Shown: one piece after another, positions 57,001-64,000 of the stretch
Layout of the letters: every line of letters starts with the position of its first letter
Numbering within the stretch: the first letter of the stretch is position 1
Source of the DNA: Primula veris
Lineage: Eukaryota > Streptophyta > Magnoliopsida > Ericales > Primulaceae
Reading direction: 5' to 3'
Assembly (NCBI GenBank): GCA_963682055.1
Contig: OY821740.1
Location: 18,748,814-18,812,813, forward strand
DNA: 64,000 bases
The notes under the pieces: generated by a model
What the model was told of the DNA's origin: nothing
Seen by the model: the letters and a program-made list of their open reading frames with translations, nothing else
Databases searched by the model: none
Program-made: the position numbers and the translations under genes

Positions 57001-60000
57001 AATTTTCTTACAGAAAGATGAAAGGACGTGCTAGTTAGGGTAGCTACACATGAAACCAAGCAAATAGATGAATACAATAACTGAATCTTGTTACAAACCA
57101 ATATTTTGCAACTACCTTCACAGTTAGTTCATTACGTATACGCTGAACCGTAAGATCTTGGCGAATGGATTTTAGCTGATCACATTTGAAAAGGTAATTT
57201 CTTTGAGAAGTTTGAACCATAAGTAATGCCTTTTCTAACACTTCTTCGGGTCTCACCTGCAATCAAAGTATTCAAATGAGTAAACCATACAATACGAGCC
57301 ACCAGCTCATCTGTGAACTGCATGTATGATTGAACAACAAAAGGGCTAACAAAAGTTTCATACAACCTGCACACTTTCGTTCTCTTTAAATAAGTACACT
57401 TCCGTCACGCTTTTTGTCAAATTGAGTGTAATAATAGAAAATTGTAATATTCTGGTTTCCAGAAATGTAACTTATCCTAGCGGAAAACATCCAGCAGACC
57501 TCAAACATCCAATTTGACGAGAAAAGTGACGGGAGTGTACTATATGAGAGAAGAAACGATAGTCTATTGCATGTAAAAGACTGAGTATGATGTACGGAAC
57601 TGAAAATGCTAAGTAGAGTGTACATGAGTGCAAAAGTTGTAAAAAGGAGAAATTACAGTAGCAGGATCAGGTGCAGATGTGAGACGTAAATAACGCTTCT
57701 CAATTTCCTGGCTAGTTCCCTTAACAGTCAAAGAATCCCAGTCAATATCTTCAACAGCCCTGTTACCAACATCTTCGAAATTTTTACTATTTGCCACTGC
57801 AATTGCTCTTCTACTGTAGTAATCGCTTTTTGGCTTATAATGATTATTGCTTTCTGTTCTTTTTCCCTGCCCCTTTTCAAAACGCTTTGACCTATGTTCC
57901 CTTCGCTTCTTTTCTTCAGGATTCTCAGCAAGTGCTATTGCACTGGAGTAATATTTCGTTAAACTTTGTTCTTTATCACTGTCACTGGAAGCCTCACTGT
58001 TATCAACTCCATTTGTATTATCATTATAACGTTGCCTCTTAAATGGTTTCTGGGTACTTTTGTTTGTCAGTCTATAATCTATTGAGAACTTTTTCTTGCT
58101 GGAAAAGTTAAAAGCCTTGTTTTCCACATTTCCACCAGCAACCTGCAAGGAAGGGAACAATAGCAGAAAAATAAAAGCATTTTAGAAGTGCCATCAAGAC
58201 GAAACTGCAGTATATGGTGCCACAATTATAAAACAAACAATAACTCTTATTGAACTATACTTCTTCCGCCATATAAAATAACACGAGAAAAAAATAAAAT
58301 GAAGAAGTAGGAGAGTGAATAGAGGAACAAGGCTACTCTGGCAACAAAAGGTACTTCATTTTAGTTACTAGACAAAAAGTACTTTCTGCAAGGAAAAAAT
58401 ATGATATACTACATGTGGATACAAATGCAATCACCATGTGAAGAAGACAAAAAAGACAAAAGAAGTACCTTTCTGTCACTTCCACTAAAATGTCCATGTT
58501 TCAGAGAAACAGGAGTAACAAATGCCACCTTGTTCACCGGTTTCTCCTCTGAAATAGGCTCCCAACGACTCTTGGATCGTCTACGTGGACTTCTATTGCT
58601 CTTTGAGAACAAAGAATTTGGAGTGGAAACCAATAAGCTGCAAAACATCATTCAAATTAGTTCATTCAGAATATTTGGGGGTAACTCCTCATTCACTCAC
58701 AAACCCAAAGAAATTCAAATCAAACTGATCATTTACATAGATTGTTAAAATTTAGGTAATCTCATAATTTTATTTGAATCCTAACACAATAAAGAAAGCC
58801 TTGACAAAATCGAGTGTCAAACAATCAAGGAGAGGTAATTAAGATTCAAGATCTCTCAGAGAGAGGGAGAAAAGGCTGTGAAATAGTTTCTTAGCTTCAT
58901 CTCAAGTACCAGCTGTTTCAGGCGTAATGTATACTAATATAAAGGGTAACATATTCGCACCCTGCATTTTTTCAAGGAAAACTTTAAGAAAAAATATACA
59001 TGCTTCAACCAGGAGGCTTTGAAGAAAAGGGCAGCTTACATTTCACTAAAGACTTAACTGCGGTTGAATAGTGAGCCTACTATTTATTGAATGCAGATAC
59101 ATGAGACAAGCTAACAATGATTCCAAGTTTCTAGTTTAGTAACTGATAGTTCGCCGTCAACTTGTCTACAGAGTAAAATATCAAGAAGAGAATAGCTCCT
59201 ATTCATGTCGAAGGGTTGGCACCACTGAATATATTAACTGTAACTGAAAGTAACAACGGGAAAAATGTTAAATTGGTACCCAACCTATCGGCTTTTAGCA
59301 ATTAGTACCCAACCTACACGCTTCTCTAAATTGGTACCCAAGTTTTGTACTTAACATCCAATCAAGACACTCGTGTCAAATTAAGCAATATAGATTTGTA
59401 CCAAATTGGTAAACGTTGGTAAATCTTGTTACTAGTTTGGTCACATGTACTGTAGGTTAGGTACCAAATTAGTAAAAGATAATAGTATAGGGTATTAAAC
59501 GATGTTTTTGCAAATAGAAAATTGAGCGGCAACAAGCAAGAGTGCCTTGATCATCGAAGATAAACCATTAAGGTTGGGTACCAAATTAATAAATAGGCAA
59601 GTTGGGTCCTAAATTGTTATAAGCTGATAGGTTAGGTAGCAATTTAGCATTTTTCCCAAGTAACAACATGAGCTGTCTTGTCATATACTCCATTCAAGTA
59701 TCGCATTTCACAAATACCGTTTATTACATGAATGAAAATTGAGGTAAGAACTTTAAACCAACATAAAATAGTTTAAGACGAATAGGAAGAAAGGGAGAGG
59801 GGGCATACTCTTTATTGGTCACATCTGTACTGGGAATCAGAAAAAGAGGCTCGGTATCCCAGTCTCGGGCTATTGATCCATCAGCAGTGGCTTTAATGAT
59901 AACCTGAAGCAATTTAATAGACTTGAAATCAATAACACAATAAACTTCAAAAAGAAAGTTCGCAATCATGTAGAAGAAATAACAGCCGACCAACATCATA

Positions 60001-63000
60001 TAAAACTCAATAGGAACATCAAACATTTTCCTCATGAACCCAAAAAAATCCCAGCATGTAAAAACCACCATGATGTATACTAATAGATTAAAAATTCCTA
60101 ACACACAACGGGTCAAAATCAATAGAAAACCACATTAACTAAATCGAATTTCTATCTCCTACCTCCTTCAAAACCGATTGGCAAGCTTCCTTTTGCGTAT
60201 CATCTTTGCAACGAGCCAGGGCCCTTTCGACATAACCCCGCAGCGACTTGGGGAACATTCCAGGCTACAGGAAAGAACGAAATAACATATTTAATTTAAA
60301 AATAAAGAATCCAGATATAGTATCGTATCTAGTCCCTAAGCAAAATACTGAGGAACCTGTGTCACATGGTTATAAAAGTGTACAAATACGACACAGAAAT
60401 GGGAAGCAGTTATTTTCAAGTACCTAACAAATCAGAAAGAAAAATAATAATGGTAAGAGAGTTGTTGAAGCTAGGCTTTAACTGGCTAATACTATAATCA
60501 ATTACAGAGACAAGAATGATTGAACAACAGAGTGCTGTATAAACGCACCAATGCTGAGAGAGAAATGTATTCATCTTGAGAATAAATAACGTGAAATGAG
60601 ATTTATGCTTTTAAGTTTCAGAGAATATTAGCTAGATGTGCATTAGCCAGCTTGAGAAGGTACACCGAACTTAGTTTTAAACAATCAATGTGACCTATCA
60701 CCTTCTTTCCCTAATATTACAATATTTGTAATTAGTGCAACTGCCTAACATGTATTGCTCGACCACTACATTCGCAATTTAGTAAATAGATATAGATTAG
60801 TGTTTTAACTGTCAGAATTGACCAAGAGGTTAGTATAGGAAAGTGATAATTAATAATAAAAAAAAAGTAAGTGAATGCTTCTCTTATTTTAGACTCAGAT
60901 ACTTTGATTAATTAATTTCCGTTAAGTTAGTGTCTCAAACGTTTATAAAAAATAAAATTGATTAGCTTACAAAAGCAAAGATTTTTTATAGGCTGGGTCA
61001 TACAGTAAAAGAACCTAAAAAATAAAAGGAATTCTATTCATCGATCAATATAAAGGCACAGACAGTCATACTTTGATAATAGAATCAGCAGCTTCAGTAG
61101 AAGGTACTTTCACGTCCACTTTTGGGAGAGAGACGCTGATATAAGCGGGTTTTGCAACATCCTTGTTGGTTTTTGGTAAACCCAATGACGCATTAGAACC
61201 AATTCTAGGATTTGTGGGAATCTGCAGATTACTCACCCTATGCGTATCATTAGGCATATAGGTTTGTGGAGGAGTTTGCAGTGAGGGCATATAATTGGCG
61301 GTTACCTGAGGAGTGGTAGGATATGGTATACTGGGTTGCTGATATGTCATATTAGGTTGAGAGTATGCAATACTAGGTTGTGGATATGTAGTGTTTTGAT
61401 TATCCTGATAGGTTGGGTAAGTGAAGGTTGAATCAATTGGGGTTTCAGATTGAGGTTGATTCTGATAATTAGCAGCCCCATTAGTCCAATAGCTATTTTG
61501 GCCAGCACTTGCCACTGTACCAGTCTAAGAACAACGCAAAGAGTTAACTTGTAATTACAAAGCAGAACGACACAAAGCAGTAAAAGACTAGCATGACGTA
61601 ATTAAACAATGAGAAGAAGAGTTTAAGAATCCTGCAAATTAAAAAGAGTGGAGTGGACAATAATCTCAAAGCAATTAATTTGTCATTATATGTTCACAGA
61701 GGCTTAAGGGAATTATAAAATGTGACATGTAACGTACTGGGTACAACATGTCAAACGACAAACTGAAATTGAGAATTCAAAGTATACAATAAAGAGAGAA
61801 AGGGTAGAAAATAACGTTACCCGCATTTCTATGATAGATCCTACACATCCTGCATCAACACAAGAAAACGGCAAAAGAAAAACATTGTATAGAAAGAGAC
61901 ACCCTCCTTCAAGCATGAGTCTGATGAAAATGATGAGGATGATGGCATGCATGAACTTTCTAAGTACAAATTATTAATAGAAACTTAATACTTCGATCTC
62001 TCCTCCAGGTATTTAACTATCTAAATTATGCAAAATCAAATTAGCCCGTTCAAAGTATTAATTTCACACAAACAAATCTAGAACCTTTAGTGGTTTCACC
62101 AACTTTGCGACCCATACAACCATCGTAAGGTAGGACCGTAGGACAAAATCAAAGTCTATCTAACTGATGTGTTTTCAGTGTAACTCTAATCAGTTTTAGT
62201 ATCTGAATTTATCAATTGATCCCCCCAAAATTTTAAAACTAAGAGACAGCTTCAAGAAGCATAACAAAAAGAAGCCTTATTTGTGTATTGCATACAGAGT
62301 AATAGAACCAAAAATATGCATGAAAGCAACAAAAAACCTCTATTAAAGGACACAGAAAAAACATCAAACCTGCACTTGAGGTAATTCAGACGAACTATCA
62401 GGTCTCCAAGGTGGAACATAAGGGGTAGATGGTTGATATCCACTTGAGACAGGAACATGATACACAGGAACATTAGGTGTACTAGAAACCGGGACATTCT
62501 CAGTCCCAGGAGCACAGCTAACTTCATTTTGAGCATAATAATCTGCCCATTGCTTATAATATAGTTGATTCTGCGATGAAGAATCATTTATAGAAACAGC
62601 ATTCGCATTATGAGTTCCATTTGGATCAGGAGTATAGCTGGGGTATTGGTTCGAACCGTAACTTGCATAAGTTCCATGGTTGTTGTAACCGCCACTTGCA
62701 TAACCTCCAGTATTTGTCTGATAATCAGCAGTATTATTGTAGTAAGTGGTTGAATAATTCGTGGGCCCGGAATAAGACCCAGTAGTATTCTGAAATGAGG
62801 AAATTGGAGCACCTGTATTTTGATATGCTCCTACAGGCTGAGAATATTGTTGATTTTGTGGTGGGGGTGGACCTGGTGGTGGGGGTGGTAGTTGCTCTTG
62901 TTGTTGTTGTTGATAGCCACTATAATAACCTGCATACGCGTTTGTGCTATAACCGTATTGATCGGTATTTGTAGGTGTTGTGTAAGCATATCCTTGAGGT

Positions 63001-63892
63001 ACATTTACTGCTCCATTTGAAGTAGTAGAGGGGACAGATGAAACCCCATAAGACGTATACCCTTGGCCAGGATCAACAATCCCATTTTCCCCAGAATGAG
63101 CATAATAAGAAGGCGTATATCCTTGACCAGGATTAACAGTCTGATGACCCTATAAAAAAACCATGCAAACACTCGTCATGGATTTGGCTAATCTACGAAC
63201 ACATCATTTACAATTATACTGGTAACTGGTAAGGGAGCTTTAAAATTAGACACGTTGGGGAAACTAAAGAATCCATTTAGAGCCTAAAATTAAAAGAAAA
63301 CAGATAAAATCGGAAACTCCACATCCAACTCAAAAAATAAAAAACGGAAATGCCACTGAAACAGATATATCAAAATAATATATGGCCACATAATACATTC
63401 AAATAAGTTGGGTTTTTAATGAAATATTGATATGAGGGCCCTGAATGGAAAAGATAACTTTGGTAGGTTAATATTTGGGGAAATCTTTCTCTAGCTATAA
63501 TTAGGAGACATTGGAAACATTGAAAAATATGAGGACGTAACTAGTAAGCCAGTGGAAACTGTTTTACTGTCAAGGAAACAATTTATGTTTAGCCTATAAA
63601 GCTAGATGTGTTCTATGGTAAAATTATTTGTAAACTACATCATTTATTGTAATTTATTGTAAACTACATCATTTAGATGTGTTCTATGGTAAAATTATTT
63701 GTAATTATGCAATGTTTACGCGCATTACTACTTATATTGCTAAAGTAACCCGAAAACATGATACCAAAGATTGTATTAAACAAAAGTTACACACACATAT
63801 GTATTTATATATATATGTATATATTATATATTTACATGTGATGAGTTCTGTTCGAGTGTTGTCGTCTTATCAGCCACACCTCCGAGATTCAT
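54025..63892 (-). CDS. SAC3A: SAC3 family protein A (SAC3/GANP domain), 13 coding exons, about 985 aa
   Basis: Minus-strand exons from 5': 63836-63892, 62370-63149, 61072-61524, 60163-60264, 59809-59903, 58469-58637, 57657-58142, 57116-57256, 56879-56938, 56435-56565, 55747-55880, 54771-55006, 54025-54138. All splice sites are GT-AG and all phases join. Residues 20-430 are low-complexity, Gln/Tyr/Pro-rich (QQQQQ then [10 protein letters not shown]). A basic [10 protein letters not shown] region is near 510 and a charged KRRE stretch near 630. The SAC3/GANP/PCI domain spans about 715-925 ([47 protein letters not shown]). Family knowledge: SAC3 proteins scaffold mRNA export complexes, and THP3-type members link transcription with splicing, in the nucleus. 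Length is close to Arabidopsis SAC3A (about 1000 aa). The first ATG lies in an exon whose acceptor is at 63908-63909, so a 5' UTR exon lies beyond the window. No upstream stop is seen in that exon, so an earlier start is possible. Confidence 0.93.
54222..54598. repeat. About 200-bp tandem duplication in SAC3A intron 12
   Basis: GAATTGTGTGATATTGGGAT starts near 54225 and 54425. The copies stay alignable through TATTATTCCGTCGTATT and GGTATTATGTACAC, with indels. Confidence 0.92.
59258..59657. mobile_element. Mutator-type MITE in SAC3A intron 5, 400 bp
   Basis: Ends GGGAAAAATGTTAAATTG and the complement of CAATTTAGCATTTTTCCC, matching for at least 36 bp. Perfect 10-bp duplication aagtaacaac at 59248-59257 and 59658-59667. 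The interior is rich in TTGGTACCCAACCTA and TAGGTTGGGTACCAA words. The intron's splice sites are not touched. Confidence 0.88.
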
Positions 63893-63907
63893 TATTCCGC
63901 TAGCGAC
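63893..63907 (-). other. SAC3A: Partial 5' UTR of SAC3A
   Basis: The stretch between the splice acceptor (TTGAATTTAG on the minus strand) and the first ATG. The upstream exon and promoter are outside the window. Confidence 0.55.
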
Positions 63908-64000
63908 CTAAATTCAATAATAAAAAAAAAACATTAATTTAATGTTTTTTCAATTAATAGCTAAATTAATTATTAACCAAACCCTGACTGAAATAGAAGC

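Overview
The window is nuclear DNA of a flowering plant, almost certainly a eudicot. It is AT-rich, genes have GT-AG introns, and plant-only families are present (ITN1-type ankyrin/PGG protein, half-size ABCG transporter, SAC3A, plant mobile domain). Stowaway, hAT, Mutator, Helitron, copia, gypsy and LINE sequences fill much of the rest. The species cannot be named from the sequence.

Three ordinary genes are present and look functional. ITN1-like: 2154-7319 (+), four exons, 578 aa. ABCG half-transporter: 14350-16425 (+), one exon, 691 aa. SAC3A: 54025-63892 (-), 13 coding exons, about 985 aa, with its 5' UTR running off the right edge. The gene-poor stretches are layered mobile DNA. A Mutator-type non-autonomous element ends 167 bp upstream of the ABCG start codon. 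18.45-29.0 kb holds a gypsy-type LTR with a primer binding site, followed by an almost complete but decayed Ty1-copia element. 31.1-32.2 kb is a Stowaway-like MITE split by a TIR element and by a small Helitron.

The most unusual content is a pair of large Mutator-like elements in the same orientation. Copy A is 32270-39864, with 9-bp target duplication tttatataa. Copy B is 45133-52090, with target duplication attcgttta, inserted into the RNase H part of a LINE. Both have the same layout: TIRs; arrays of palindromes at a 40-nt period; a plant-mobile-domain (PMD) gene; a telomere-type CCCTAAA tract; a second palindrome array; roughly 178-bp repeats ending in a TATA box; and a MULE transposase gene (FAR1/GCM-type zinc finger, DDE core, SWIM), which in copy A continues into an OTU cysteine-protease domain. 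The copies carry complementary deletions: A lacks the first half of the PMD gene, B lacks the SWIM and OTU part. Both also carry stops or frameshifts, so neither is autonomous. A 1.2-kb solo LTR with a perfect 5-bp duplication later inserted into copy A's telomere-type tract.

The three host genes are unrelated in function and share no operon-like relationship. The regulatory interest is where mobile DNA touches them: the ABCG upstream region and the SAC3A introns.
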